A DNA stretch of 64,000 bases from positions 1 through 64,000 of the forward strand of contig NZ_JAFFPU010000030.1 in assembly GCF_016919175.1 (NCBI RefSeq), written 5' to 3'. Each line of letters starts with the position of its first letter. Within the stretch, counting starts at the first letter, position 1. This document shows, piece by piece, positions 11,742 to 22,771 of the stretch. The position numbers were made by a program, and so were the translations under genes. This stretch comes from Leptospira ainlahdjerensis (lineage in GTDB: Bacteria > Spirochaetota > Leptospiria > Leptospirales > Leptospiraceae). Under the pieces are notes generated by a model. That model was not told the DNA's origin, did not search any database, and saw only the letters and a program-made list of their open reading frames with translations.

Positions 11742-12521
11742 TTACGGAAGTTTCGACTTTTCGAAAGAGTCAATTCGCTTCGGATTTGGCTTCGAAGATT
11801 TCCCAGAAGCCATATACTTTTTTTTCAAGGAATCCGGAAATTTTTCGATCGAATAACGCAGCATTGTTCTGGGCATTTTGTCCGCGAAACGATCTAAAAA
11901 AGCGATTTCATTTTTTTTATCTCGATTGCCGACCTCACGGAGCATCCAGCCGACCGCTTTGTGGATGAGATCCTCTTTATCGTTCAAAAGGAGTTCGGAA
12001 AGATTGATAATATCTTTAAAGTCGCCTTTACGGATGAATGCGTAAGTGGAAAGGACGGAAATCCTTTTTTCCCAAAGATTTTTCGATTTGGCAAGCTGGT
12101 ACAAAATTTTGCGATCCTTGTCCAAAAGAAATTCCCCGATCAAAACCCTCGCGCTCAAGTCGACTAAGTCCCAGTTGTTAACCTTTTTTAAGTGTTTTAG
12201 ATAAAATTGATGGAGAGTTTTTCGATTTTTTTCATCCCCTTTTTCAAATTGTTCGCAGAGAATAAAAAGAGAGGTGAGTCTTTCTTCGTGAATTTCGGAT
12301 TGTAAAAGAATTTCGATTTCTTTGAGGGGAAGTGTTTTGTGTTGTTTGGCGATTTTTCTTTGATTGGGAACCGTAACTCCGAGGAAGATGTCGCCTTCCG
12401 CGTATTCGCCCGGGGCGGTTTTAAAAAAGCGGGAAAGAAATCGTGCTTTGATTGGATCGCCTAACTCTTGCAAGGTTTTTCGAACATTTTCGGCCTTCGA
12501 GACGATTAGGGAATCTTTCAT
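11742..12521 (-). CDS. DNA alkylation repair protein, AlkD-like HEAT-repeat glycosylase
   Basis: A 259-residue all-helical protein of the AlkC/AlkD family, which excises N3/N7-alkylated purines while wrapping DNA in HEAT-like repeats. Family signatures are visible in order: GVTVPNQRKIAK, NNWDLVD (the conserved Trp/Asp region), LWEKRISVLSTYAFI and HKAVGWMLREVGNRD. The C-terminal ~25 residues are Lys/Ser-rich and probably disordered. The length is close to the family's usual size. It is transcribed alone, divergently from the membrane protein gene at 12656. Confidence 0.88.
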   Translation of the reverse strand: MKDSLIVSKAENVRKTLQELGDPIKARFLSRFFKTAPGEYAEGDIFLGVTVPNQRKIAKQHKTLPLKEIEILLQSEIHEERLTSLFILCEQFEKGDEKNRKTLHQFYLKHLKKVNNWDLVDLSARVLIGEFLLDKDRKILYQLAKSKNLWEKRISVLSTYAFIRKGDFKDIINLSELLLNDKEDLIHKAVGWMLREVGNRDKKNEIAFLDRFADKMPRTMLRYSIEKFPDSLKKKYMASGKSSKPNPKRIDSFEKSKLP

Positions 12522-12655
12522 CGTTCTTTGGTATCGAGTCTAACCTTCCAGGCAATACTATTTTTAAATCCGAGAATGTAGTAAAAGATTGACTTCGTTT
12601 TAACAAACGTATCCAATTCAGTCCGATTTTATACCTTTCCGAAAAGGAGAATTCC

Positions 12656-13336
12656 ATGTTTATCGGGCATTACAGCGTGGCCTTCGTTTTAAAAAAGACC
12701 GTCCCAAAAACTCCGCTCTGGTCCCTTCTTGTCGGAGTACAGCTTGTCGACTTTTTATTTATGATTTTTGTCGTGTTTGGAATCGAACACATGAGATTGA
12801 TTCCAGGTTTTACGGCAAGCAATCCATTCGATCTTTATTATATGCCTTATACTCACAGTCTTATCGCGGGAATCTTCTGGGCGATCTTTGCGTTTTTAGG
12901 ATTTTACTTTTATTTCAAATCGGAGATCGATTCTTATCGATGGAAGGCGCCGTTTGCGGTTTTTCTTTCAGTTCTTTCGCACTATTTTTTAGATTTACCG
13001 GTGCACACTCCGGATCTTCCGATTTTCGGCGATTCCGGAACCAAGTTGGGTTTCGGTCTTTGGAACAATCTCTGGCTAACCGTCGGAATCGAGGCCGCGT
13101 TGACTGTTTCCTCCTTCGTTTATTATTTGAGAGGAAGCAAAAGTGGAGAAGGTTTTTCGGGGCGGTGGGGGATGCCGATTTTAGGTTTGATCTTTTTACT
13201 CCTGATCCTCATCAATCCATTTGCTCCCGTGCCGGATAATATCTACCAGTTTGCAATTCAGGCACTTGTTCTTTATTCTTTGATCGCTTTTTTCGGACAT
13301 AGGCTGGACTCGAAACGAGTCTACCAGGTTTCGTAA
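12656..13336 (+). CDS. Membrane protein resembling YdjM-type metal-dependent hydrolases
   Basis: A 226-residue integral membrane protein with about six helices. Conserved-looking histidines and aspartates lie near membrane edges: GHYSVAF at residues 4-10, YTHSLIAG, and SHYFLDLPVHTPD. This matches the pattern of the DUF457/YdjM putative membrane metal-dependent hydrolase family, but I cannot name a substrate. The start is supported by AAAAGGAGA seven bases upstream of the ATG. No operon partner is evident. The downstream 200 bp before trhO contain only a weak stem (TTGTTC/GAACAA near 13444). Confidence 0.65.
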   Translation: MFIGHYSVAFVLKKTVPKTPLWSLLVGVQLVDFLFMIFVVFGIEHMRLIPGFTASNPFDLYYMPYTHSLIAGIFWAIFAFLGFYFYFKSEIDSYRWKAPFAVFLSVLSHYFLDLPVHTPDLPIFGDSGTKLGFGLWNNLWLTVGIEAALTVSSFVYYLRGSKSGEGFSGRWGMPILGLIFLLLILINPFAPVPDNIYQFAIQALVLYSLIAFFGHRLDSKRVYQVS

Positions 13337-13538
13337 AGTTAAAAACGGAAAGCTCCTACAATGCAGACCGTTGAAAAAAGGATTGTTCGAGGGCGAATTG
13401 TGTTCGCTTCTAAACAAAAAATCAGAGCCTTTTTTTAGCTTCTTTGTTCCTTAGAGAACAAGGAAAGCCTGGAGAAGTCGGCCATTCGTTAGAAGAAAGG
13501 CTTGTCAGAAACCGTTTGAATTCCAGAGTTAAGAAAGT

Positions 13539-14642
13539 ATGGCAAATCGGGAAGAAACGAAAAAAAGCACGAAGACGAAAAAACGTCCTCTTCATAATAT
13601 TTATGGAAAGGAAATTCTTAGAAAACGTCTTGAGTCTGAAAAATTCCCTCGAACTACCCTATCTTTTTATCGTTATGTCATTTTAGAAAACGCAGAAAAT
13701 CTGAGAGATAAACTTTATTCGGAATGGGAGGCTCTCGGAGTTCTTGGACGAATTTATATCGCGAGAGAGGGAATTAACGCGCAACTTTCGGTTCCTACCC
13801 ACAACTTCGAAAAATTTAGGGAGAATTTGGATTCGAGAGAAGAATTCAAAGATATGCCGTTTAAGATCGCGGTCGAAGACGATCGTGAGTCTTTTCTAAA
13901 ATTGGATTTAAAGATCAGAAAAAAAATCGTCGCCGACGGACTGGACGACGACTCATTCGATGTGACTAACGTAGGAACTCATCTTTCCGCGGAAGAATTC
14001 AATAAACATTTAGAATCGGAAAAGACGATCGTAGTGGACGTACGAAATCATTATGAGAGCGAGATCGGTCATTTTGAAAGGGCCATTCTTCCTCAGTCGG
14101 ATACGTTCCGCGAAGAACTTCAAATGCTTCTCGAATTGCTCAACGGAAAAGAAGATGAGAAAATTCTAATGTATTGTACCGGAGGCATACGTTGTGAAAA
14201 AGCGAGCGCTTGGTTAAAACACCACGGTTACAAAGACGTAAATCAACTTCACGGCGGTATTATTTCTTACGCTCACGAAGTCGCCGAAAAAGGATTGGAG
14301 TCCAAATTCAAAGGCAAAAATTTCGTTTTTGACGGACGTTTGCAGGAAAAAATCGGAACTGAAATCATTTCTACCTGTCATCAATGCGCTCAGAAAAGCG
14401 ATCGTCACGTTAACTGTGCAAACCCCGGATGTCATATTCTTTTTATTCAATGCGAGAACTGCTCCGAAAAATTCGAAGGTTGTTGTACGGAAGAATGCAA
14501 AACGGTTCTTCATTTGCCGAAGGAAAAACAAAAGGAAATACGCAAGGGCAAATTAAACGATAATCGATTTTTTACGAAATCGAGAATTCGCCCAAAAATT
14601 TCCGAACTTTATAAAACTCAAAATCCTTTCGAAACGGTTTAG
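13539..14642 (+). CDS. trhO: tRNA uridine(34) hydroxylase TrhO (YceA), rhodanese family
   Basis: A 367-residue protein predicted to make 5-hydroxyuridine at tRNA wobble position 34 using oxygen. It has the N-terminal ferredoxin-like domain ([16 protein letters not shown]), a rhodanese domain with [15 protein letters not shown] and the catalytic loop [12 protein letters not shown] (Cys213), and a C-terminal cysteine cluster (C280, C283, C293, C298, C305, C308, C315, C316, C320) probably binding zinc. The order matches the family. A chance or genuine GTAGGAACTC motif lies inside the gene at about 13971 and encodes NVGTH. Its stop codon overlaps the stop of the convergent BASS gene in the four bases TTAG. 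Confidence 0.95.
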   Translation: MANREETKKSTKTKKRPLHNIYGKEILRKRLESEKFPRTTLSFYRYVILENAENLRDKLYSEWEALGVLGRIYIAREGINAQLSVPTHNFEKFRENLDSREEFKDMPFKIAVEDDRESFLKLDLKIRKKIVADGLDDDSFDVTNVGTHLSAEEFNKHLESEKTIVVDVRNHYESEIGHFERAILPQSDTFREELQMLLELLNGKEDEKILMYCTGGIRCEKASAWLKHHGYKDVNQLHGGIISYAHEVAEKGLESKFKGKNFVFDGRLQEKIGTEIISTCHQCAQKSDRHVNCANPGCHILFIQCENCSEKFEGCCTEECKTVLHLPKEKQKEIRKGKLNDNRFFTKSRIRPKISELYKTQNPFETV

Positions 14643-15547
14643 ACGTTTAGAAATTTCACTCGTTTGGACCAAAACCAAGCGAGAATCACTCCTGCGATTG
14701 CGTGCCAAATTCCCCAGACGGCGGCGATGATCGCCATACTTCCTTGCCCTCCGAAAAAGGCGAAGATGAGAACTAGGCCAAGTCCTGAATTTTGAATTCC
14801 GGTTTCTATCGAAATACATCGCGAGTCCCTTTCGTCCAGTTTCATCAGTTTAGCAAAGTAGTAACCCAAAAGGAACCCGACCGAGTTCATTAGAAAAACG
14901 TAAAGAAAGACCTTGTGAATGACTTGTAAGAATACCTGAAAGTTCGCCGCGAGAGCCACAATCAGAAAAGCCGCAAAGATTAAGGCTGAAAGAAGTTTCA
15001 GGGGTTTTTCTACTTTGGCGGAAACCGCGGGTAGAAAACGATTCGTCAGAATTCCAAGAGTGATCGGAATCAGCAGGATCATCAGGATCGCTTTGAAAAC
15101 ATCCCAAGGATCCAGGGTGATTTCTTTCAACGCGTTGTGTACAGGAGGATAAAGATTTCCCCAAAAAAAGAAATTAAACGGAGTTGCAAGGATGGCTAAC
15201 GTAGATGAAAACGCGGTCAGTGAAATTGACAGAGCCGTGTTTCCTTTTGCAAGTGATGTGATAAAATTGGAAATGTTGCCTCCGGGGCAGGCCGCGACGA
15301 GAAGCATTCCTAACGCGACTCCAGGCGGAGGATTTAGAATCCAGAGCAGGAGATAAGTGGCAAACGGGAACAATACAAATTGCGAAACGATTCCTGTAAT
15401 GGACGCTTTCGGTTTTTTAAAAAGAAGTTTAAAATCTTCTAATTTAAGCTCCAAGGCGATCCCGAACATGATCAGCCCCAATAAAAGATTTAAAAACAAT
15501 AATCCGCTTTCGTTAAAATTAATCCGAACTGCGTCCAATTCCTGCAT
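14639..15547 (-). CDS. Bile acid:sodium symporter (BASS/SBF) family transporter
   Basis: A 302-residue inner-membrane protein with 9-10 helices. It has the SBF-family signatures [29 protein letters not shown] (crossing-helix region with the conserved Pro-Gly-Gly) and [15 protein letters not shown]. Family members carry organic anions such as bile acids, pantoate or 2-keto acids with sodium. The gene starts 4 bp after the stop of the upstream TauD-like gene, so the two are almost certainly co-transcribed. A substrate shared with that enzyme is plausible but not shown. A second, diverged family member lies at 31546-32412. Confidence 0.9.
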   Translation of the reverse strand: MQELDAVRINFNESGLLFLNLLLGLIMFGIALELKLEDFKLLFKKPKASITGIVSQFVLFPFATYLLLWILNPPPGVALGMLLVAACPGGNISNFITSLAKGNTALSISLTAFSSTLAILATPFNFFFWGNLYPPVHNALKEITLDPWDVFKAILMILLIPITLGILTNRFLPAVSAKVEKPLKLLSALIFAAFLIVALAANFQVFLQVIHKVFLYVFLMNSVGFLLGYYFAKLMKLDERDSRCISIETGIQNSGLGLVLIFAFFGGQGSMAIIAAVWGIWHAIAGVILAWFWSKRVKFLNV

Positions 15548-15551
15548 CGAT

Positions 15552-16706
<1,155 letters not shown>

Positions 16707-17483
16707 GATGTATAACGTCCCTCGAAAAGATTTCCAGATCCTACTCAATGATTTATTTGGAAAAGGTATTTTTTAAATACGATAAGAATGTGGTTTTCCC
16801 GGAGCACAAGAAAAATTTAGTATAGCAGAATAAAATTTAATAAAACGAATCAGTCGAAAGGGGCAGGGGCTGACACTTGATTCTAAAAAGAGGAGTTTTT
16901 GCTAAGGATTAGACGGTTCTTTCGAAATTCTTTTCACTTTGAAAATGAATAGAATATTTTACATTCTGCACAAGATCATTTTTAGAACTCAAATCCTCTG
17001 CGACGAGATTCTTGAATAAAATACGTTCGTTAAAACGGAAATCACAGGGATCTCATTGAATTGTTTCCAGGAAGGCAAATCCGAAAAAATTCTATTCACC
17101 AAGGGATGGATTTTTGAAAGCTCGGGGCGTTTTGGTCGTTTTCTGGTCGGCGGAGTTCCGACTTCGATTTTGTTCCGGAGACGGTTCGGATGAGATGAAT
17201 GATTCTTTTTCATCCGAAAAACCGGTTTCTGAAATCTTGTTCGTCGGGCTTGGTGGATTGAGTTTATTCTTCTCGGTCGATTTAGAAACGAGAAAGCGTT
17301 TTCACACGAATCGTGATCCTGTCATCGGCAAGGATCGCTTCGGTCGTGGACCGAAATTGAATTTTGCATCGACCTGATTCTTATATTTCTTGGAGAAAAG
17401 TTCGAGAGGCGATTTTTAAAATTCCGCAACCTCTTCGAATAAAAGTAAATTCAATAAAAAGAATATGTTTACTTCATAAATTC
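16707..17483. other. Long non-coding gap with no supported gene
   Basis: About 780 bp between the dioxygenase start and the convergent oxidoreductase end. Short frames at 16989-17213 (minus) and 17114-17377 (plus) lack ribosome-binding sites and recognisable protein patterns. A GGCGGAGTTCCGAC word near 17150 resembles the window's palindromic motif, but I see no surrounding repeat. Possibly decayed coding DNA; nothing firmer can be said. Confidence 0.4.
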
Positions 17484-18497
17484 TCAGATCTCGATGCAAA
17501 CTTTTCCGAAATGTTTTCCCGCTTTGAGAGCTTCATACGCTTTCGGCGTTTTTTCGAAAGGATAGATTTCATCGACTACGGGTTTGATTCCGTTTATACT
17601 GATCGCTCTGTTCATGTCTTCGAAATTTCTTCTGCTCCCCACGATGATTCCTTGCACTCGGATTCCTTGCATCAAAATCGGAAAAAGGGATAGGTTGTTG
17701 CTTTCGCCGCCCGCGAGTACGCCGATCAGCGCGATGGTTCCCCAAGGTTTCGTACTGGAAATGGATTTCTGCAAAGTTCCGGCGCCTCCGACTTCGATGA
17801 CGAGATCGGCGCCTTTCATGTTCGTCATCTTCCTTATTTCCCGATCCCAGTTCGTTTTTTCGTTATAGTTGATAATCTCGTCCGCACCGAGAGCCTTTAC
17901 CTTTTTTAATTTATCGTCGCTGGAGGAAGTGGCGATCACCCTGGCTCCCATCATTTTAGCAAATTGTAATGCAAAGATGGAAACCCCTCCCGTCCCTTGT
18001 ATGACTACTGTCGCTCCGGGTTGAATATTTCCGTGTGTCACAATCGCGGTGTAAGCGGTAAGAGCCGCACAAGGTAAAGTGGAAGCTTCGGCGAAAGAAA
18101 TATTCTCCGGCATCGGAACCAAACCTTGTTCTCCGAAAATTCTGAATTCGCAGAGTGTTCCGTCTAACGGACCTCCGAGAGTGTTTCTGAGCATATCTAT
18201 GTCCGGAGCTCCGTCCAACCAAGTCTGAGCGAAGTTGGCGCAGACCTTGTCTCCCACTTTCCACTTGGTGACTCCCGAACCAACCTGAACGATTTCTCCC
18301 GCTCCATCGGAGAGGGGGACTAAAGGGAGTTTCTGTTTCGGATTGTATTTTCCGATCGCCATCAGATAATCTCTGTAGTTCAGAGAAGCCGAACGCATTC
18401 TTACTAAAACTTCTCCGTGTGCCGGAGTTGGATCCGGGCGTTCCGCGATTCTTAAATTCTCAAGTCCGAATTGATTTTGGATTTCATATACTTTCAT
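17484..18497 (-). CDS. Zinc-free medium-chain dehydrogenase/reductase (quinone oxidoreductase-like)
   Basis: A 337-residue NAD(P)H-dependent MDR protein. It has the N-terminal GroES-like domain ([19 protein letters not shown], then [17 protein letters not shown]) and a Rossmann domain with a glycine-rich turn ([18 protein letters not shown]) followed by [25 protein letters not shown]. The catalytic zinc cysteine is replaced by Tyr-Arg (NYRD), as in quinone oxidoreductases. The structural-zinc Cys cluster is absent. The substrate may be a quinone or an enal/enone. The gene runs alone, divergent from sufE-like 18738. Confidence 0.9.
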   Translation of the reverse strand: MKVYEIQNQFGLENLRIAERPDPTPAHGEVLVRMRSASLNYRDYLMAIGKYNPKQKLPLVPLSDGAGEIVQVGSGVTKWKVGDKVCANFAQTWLDGAPDIDMLRNTLGGPLDGTLCEFRIFGEQGLVPMPENISFAEASTLPCAALTAYTAIVTHGNIQPGATVVIQGTGGVSIFALQFAKMMGARVIATSSSDDKLKKVKALGADEIINYNEKTNWDREIRKMTNMKGADLVIEVGGAGTLQKSISSTKPWGTIALIGVLAGGESNNLSLFPILMQGIRVQGIIVGSRRNFEDMNRAISINGIKPVVDEIYPFEKTPKAYEALKAGKHFGKVCIEI

Positions 18498-18737
18498 AAA
18501 GACGATTTTCTCCCGGATCTCTGGGAATGTTTTCTGAGAAATACCTTGCAGGAAAACTCATTTTTTACTTTTACATCGGTATGTTTCGGTTCAAATTCTT
18601 CTAGATCCGTCGGAAACAGAAATAGGAGTTCGATCGAAGTTAAGAATCGTCTAAGAAACGGATGTTTCAGTCCGATCCAGGATTTCCTTTTTCTGATTGC
18701 TTGCCCGCATCTTTCGGAAAAGCTGGAAGGAGAAGTT

Positions 18738-19136
<399 letters not shown>

Positions 19137-19375
19137 ATACTCGGTTCTCTTTTGCAGATCCTTAGAAGGAATTTGAAAACGGGTTCTGCGAGAAAGAGAT
19201 CGATGGCATTTTGTTAGAATTCCCGCAAAAGGGTGAGGAGACTTTGTGCTTGCAAAAAAACTATTTTTAGAGAACGAAAAAGTCCCCTGATTTTTTCGCC
19301 ACCCTCTCAAAAAACTCAGCGCCAACTCCGACTGATCGATCTCAGAGACCTACCTACAAATGGAGAGGAACTGCA

Positions 19376-19550
19376 ATGAGAATCGTCTCGAGAAGAGGGA
19401 ATTGTCGGAGTTCCGACGCGTGCTTTTTTGTTGCAAAATTAGGATTTCGTGATATAGAAAAGAGACCCGAGGTTTTCCCGCCACCGCTCCCCACCACCCG
19501 AAATTTGGGCGGGGCGCGACTTTTTACGGAGGATTGTCGGAGTTCCGACG
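19376..19550 (+). repeat. Palindrome-bounded repeat element, copy 1
   Basis: First of three related elements (others at 27116-27296 and 60157-60335). It starts GAGAATCGTC. It carries the identical palindrome GTCGGAGTTCCGAC at 19404-19417 and 19536-19549, 132 bp apart. Between them is a conserved AT-rich part and a C-rich/G-rich inverted segment (CCACCCGAAATTTGGGCGGGG). It lies 240 bp downstream of the sufE-like gene. The rest of 19137-19738 has no supported gene. Confidence 0.85.
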
Positions 19551-19738
19551 GATTCTCTGAAGATCCAGACGGCTTTTGGGCAAGGATCTCCGCTCTCAGT
19601 CGGGTCGCGAACCTTCCACGGAAAGAGTCTATCTGACGACGATCTGTCTTGAGATTCCAACCACTTTTGAAGAGGGTTCTTTTATTTTTGAAGGATGTCA
19701 GCTTTGACTTTGTTTCACGAATTTCAAGCTTAGAATCG

Positions 19739-20512
19739 ATGAACATCAAAACCTTTACTCCAAACCGTTTTTTAAAATCTTATATCAAAGAATATAGGAT
19801 CTTGGAAAGTGAAACGCAAAGGGAGAATCGAATCTTACCAAATTCTTCGATTGTTCTCACTTTTAGAATTCGCGGAGACGTTCGTATTGAGGAGCGTTCG
19901 AAGGAGAACGGAATCCCGGTTTTAGGAATTGCGGGTCTTCGAAAAAGTGCGCGTCTCATCCGTTATTCCGAAAAAGCGTCCATGCTTCTCGTAAATTTTC
20001 AAGAAGGAGGCGCTGCAAGATTTTTCAAAATTCCGATGAACGAAATTTTCGGAGTGAATTTATCCCTGGATCAACTCCTTCCCAAATCCAAAACTTCCGA
20101 GCTGGAAGAAAAACTCTCGGAAACAAAATCGGACGAAGAAAAAATCCGAATCGTAGAAAAATTCTTACTTTCCATTTTTCGGGAATCCAACGAGGACCTC
20201 CTTGTGATGGACTCGATCCAAAAGATTCGGAATTCAAAAGGGAATCTTCGGATTCAAGATCTTCTGAAAGGAATGCCGATCAGCCGGGATTCTTATGAAA
20301 AACGATTCAGACAAACGATTGGAACTTCCCCGAAACAGTTCGCGAATTTAATAAGAATTACAAACCTCATCGAACGATATTCTCCCATTGGATCACTTAC
20401 GGATGCGGCTCTTGAGGCGGGCTATTTTGATCAAGCTCACTTTATCAGAGATTTTCGATCCTTTTCCGGTCAAACTCCGAAGGATTTTTTTAAAACTCCT
20501 CCTCTTTGGTAA
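19739..20512 (+). CDS. AraC-family transcriptional regulator
   Basis: A 257-residue soluble regulator. The N-terminal ~130 residues resemble the DUF6597-type ligand or dimerisation domain found in front of AraC HTH domains (FTPNRFLKSYIKEYRILES; LLVNFQEGGAARFFKIPMNEI). The C-terminal domain has the two helix-turn-helix units: ISRDSYEKRFRQTIGTSPKQFANLIRI and TDAALEAGYFDQAHFIRDFRSFSGQTPKDF. The ATG at 19739 starts the domain normally. It probably controls the 102-residue monooxygenase-like gene 67 bp downstream, though no operator can be pointed to. Confidence 0.9.
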   Translation: MNIKTFTPNRFLKSYIKEYRILESETQRENRILPNSSIVLTFRIRGDVRIEERSKENGIPVLGIAGLRKSARLIRYSEKASMLLVNFQEGGAARFFKIPMNEIFGVNLSLDQLLPKSKTSELEEKLSETKSDEEKIRIVEKFLLSIFRESNEDLLVMDSIQKIRNSKGNLRIQDLLKGMPISRDSYEKRFRQTIGTSPKQFANLIRITNLIERYSPIGSLTDAALEAGYFDQAHFIRDFRSFSGQTPKDFFKTPPLW

Positions 20513-20579
20513 ATTCCTGAATTTATACAATTTTAATTTTTAATCCTATCGTATTCTGATTCTTACAAGGAGAAGAAGA

Positions 20580-20888
20580 ATGCAAAAAATTTTAATCGAT
20601 CGTTTTATCGTTCCTGAACCGGGACGAGAAGAATTTTTTCAAAGAGTCAAGATCAATCGTGACTTTATCAAAACGATTCCCGGGTTTATTCAAGATTCTG
20701 CATATTATAGGGAAGAAGGAGGTCTTCTTTTTTTTGTTACGTTTGCGGTTTGGAAAGACGAGGCCGCTTTAGAAAACGCCAAAAAAAACGTCCTCGCCGA
20801 ATACGAACGAAAGGGTTTTGATATGCCAGCGATGCTCAAACGTTTGGGGATTTCGATCGAAAGAGGGATTTTTGAGGGGTTTGTTTAA
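20580..20888 (+). CDS. Antibiotic biosynthesis monooxygenase (ABM) domain protein
   Basis: A 102-residue single-domain dimeric alpha/beta-barrel protein of the ABM superfamily. Signatures are IDRFIVPEPGREEFFQRVKIN, then IPGFIQDSAYYREEGGLLFFVTFAVWKDEAALENAK. Members act as small oxygenases or quinol oxidases without bound cofactor, or as haem-degrading enzymes; which applies cannot be told. An AAGGAG site eight bases upstream supports the ATG. It follows the AraC regulator on the same strand and may be its target. Confidence 0.85.
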   Translation: MQKILIDRFIVPEPGREEFFQRVKINRDFIKTIPGFIQDSAYYREEGGLLFFVTFAVWKDEAALENAKKNVLAEYERKGFDMPAMLKRLGISIERGIFEGFV

Positions 20889-21055
20889 GATTTTTTCGAT
20901 TTTGAAAGTTGGGAAAAACTGAATTCATTGATTTGATTCAAGCCGAAGATTCTTTGTCTTTGTTTATGATTTGTGGAGGAACCTATTTCTACCTAAATAG
21001 GTCTCACTTCTCTATAAGTTTTTTAAGGAATTTTTGGACAAAGGACATTCGTAAA

Positions 21056-21742
21056 ATGAAATCGCTAATCCTCCTGATCTTCGCGATCGGGTGTAGTAAA
21101 AATTATTCAAAAGTGCATTCTACCAGTCACGATGATTACAAGATGCAAAATAAAGTTGCGGTTCTTTCCGTTGAATTCGATGCGAATGCGTTAGCGGGCG
21201 ACTCGCTCATGGAACATATCAGGAGACAATTGGAGACTACGAATGAACTTACCGACGCCGAAAGAGAAAAAGGAATCCTGCGAAGATCCGATCGTTACGA
21301 ACACGCCGTAAAAAATACCGAGTTAAAGACGAAAGAGATCTTGTCGCGATTGGAAAACAAGATTATCAATCGGATGAATGCGCTTCTTATATCCAAAAAA
21401 TTGGTTCCTTTAGAGAGATCCGAAATCGTAAAATTACTTAAAGAATCCTCTCTTTATCAAACGGGTCTTTTTGATAATGAAAAGAATATTCAGATCGGAA
21501 AACTCGCAACGGCTGATCTAATTATGCTCAGTAAGATCGAAGTTAAAGTTCGAGGAGCTTATGTTAAGAATTATGAAGTGACTCTAACCGGAAAATTGGT
21601 TTCCGTGAAGGACGGTCGGATTCTTGCCATCGGCGAGGTTTTTGCCGAGAATGAAATTTTGGATGAAAAACTCATCAACGAAGTTGTGGATAAGTGGTTC
21701 GATAGTATTCCGGACGGGAGTAAGTTGTTTCTATTGTTTTAG
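21056..21742 (+). CDS. CsgG/LpoB-like lipoprotein
   Basis: A 228-residue predicted lipoprotein (lipobox AIGC, Cys13). The mature part matches the CsgG/LpoB fold pattern: KVAVLSVEF early, a long helix (RLENKIINRMNALL), ALLISKKLVPLERSEIVKLLKES, then KLATADLIMLSKIEV and TLTGKLVSVKDGRILAIGEV. Proteins of this type act in outer-membrane secretion or as peptidoglycan synthase activators, but no partner is adjacent. The frame is open from 20909, and I take the ATG at 21056 because the signal peptide begins there. Confidence 0.78.
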   Translation: MKSLILLIFAIGCSKNYSKVHSTSHDDYKMQNKVAVLSVEFDANALAGDSLMEHIRRQLETTNELTDAEREKGILRRSDRYEHAVKNTELKTKEILSRLENKIINRMNALLISKKLVPLERSEIVKLLKESSLYQTGLFDNEKNIQIGKLATADLIMLSKIEVKVRGAYVKNYEVTLTGKLVSVKDGRILAIGEVFAENEILDEKLINEVVDKWFDSIPDGSKLFLLF

Positions 21743-21825
21743 AATCCGGAATTTACGAGTTGGAAGAAAATCGGAAATTTCGACCAAACTAAAAATATAC
21801 AAAGAACGGAATATTCATTTTTGAT

Positions 21826-22188
21826 TTAACTCTTTTTTCGAAGTTTTAAGGGTAGTTTGTCCCAGATCAACTGATAAGAATTATTAATTCTCGTTTCCAA
21901 TTCTTTCAATGTCAATGTACTCAAGGATTCGCACTGGACCCAGTCGTATCTCGCAAGATACGGAGCGGGGGCGACTCCTTTTTTTCGGGAAAGAATTTCC
22001 GCGTCTTCCGGATTACATTTGAAACTGACAGTAAACGGTTCTTCCGTCATAAGAACGCAGAACATTTTTTTGTGAACTGAAAAGACAAGGTCCTTTTCCC
22101 ATTTGATGTCTTCCGTCGCGAAAGGTAAAGAAAGTGCGAATTTTCGAATTGGCTCGAATCTGGGATCGTTAGCTACAATTCTAATCAT
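21826..22188 (-). CDS. MmcQ/YjbR family protein
   Basis: A 120-residue protein with the MmcQ/YjbR (CyaY-like fold) pattern: FALSLPFATEDIKWEKDLVFSVHKKMFCVL, then FKCNPEDAEIL and GVAPAPYLARYDWVQCE, ending in a helical WDKLPLKLRKK tail. The family is a proposed DNA-binding group of uncertain role. It is the last gene of a minus-strand run starting at lemA; its start lies 3 bp after the TPM-domain gene's stop, so it is probably co-transcribed. Confidence 0.88.
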   Translation of the reverse strand: MIRIVANDPRFEPIRKFALSLPFATEDIKWEKDLVFSVHKKMFCVLMTEEPFTVSFKCNPEDAEILSRKKGVAPAPYLARYDWVQCESLSTLTLKELETRINNSYQLIWDKLPLKLRKKS

Positions 22189-22191
22189 CTC

Positions 22192-22758
22192 TTATATCAA
22201 TTCAGGACGGTCCGAGAGTTCGTTCGCATTTTGTTTTCCCGCAGGGAAATGTTTTCTGAGAAGTTTTGTAAACTCTTCTACGGCATCGAGGATGCTTTTT
22301 AGATATTCTCCGGAACGAAATCCTTTTTCCATTTTGTCACAAATTTCGTCTAACGTATCTTGTCCGATTTTTTTGTAGATCCCGCGGTCCGCTAGTAGTT
22401 CTATCTTTTTATCCACCAACTGGACGTAGATCAGAATTCCCGTGTTTTCTTCCGTGTCCCAGATTCTTCTTTCGGAAAAAAGTTCTTCGGCCCTTCTTTT
22501 GGCGTTCAATCCTCTTAGTATTCTCCAAAGGGGAAAATTTCCTTCCAGGATTACCTTGATTTCTCCGGTATGAAACTTTTCAGATTGGGAAACCGAAGAT
22601 TCAATTTTCTTTAAGTCTTCTTTACTGAAGAATTTTTTGAAAAGAAAAGATTTGGATTTATCCGGAGAAAACGAGAACGCCGAAAAAAAGGATTCTATAA
22701 GATGATTTCCGATTCTGAGGAATTTGGATTTTTCTTTGATTTGATTTTTTAAAGTCAT
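22192..22758 (-). CDS. TPM-domain protein (second of two), cytoplasmic face
   Basis: A 188-residue protein with a TPM domain: FFSKEDLKKIESSVSQSEKFHTGEIKVILEG, then ERRIWDTEENTGILIYVQLVDKKIELLADRGIYKKIGQDTLDEICDKM. Unlike its upstream neighbour it has no signal peptide or Gly-rich tail. TPM domains have acid-phosphatase activity in some plant and bacterial proteins, and in bacteria often accompany lemA. The frame is open upstream to 22836, overlapping the previous gene; the ATG at 22758 leaves 13 bp between the genes and begins a typical N terminus. Confidence 0.85.
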   Translation of the reverse strand: MTLKNQIKEKSKFLRIGNHLIESFFSAFSFSPDKSKSFLFKKFFSKEDLKKIESSVSQSEKFHTGEIKVILEGNFPLWRILRGLNAKRRAEELFSERRIWDTEENTGILIYVQLVDKKIELLADRGIYKKIGQDTLDEICDKMEKGFRSGEYLKSILDAVEEFTKLLRKHFPAGKQNANELSDRPELI

Positions 22759-22771
22759 CTTCGCATCCTCT

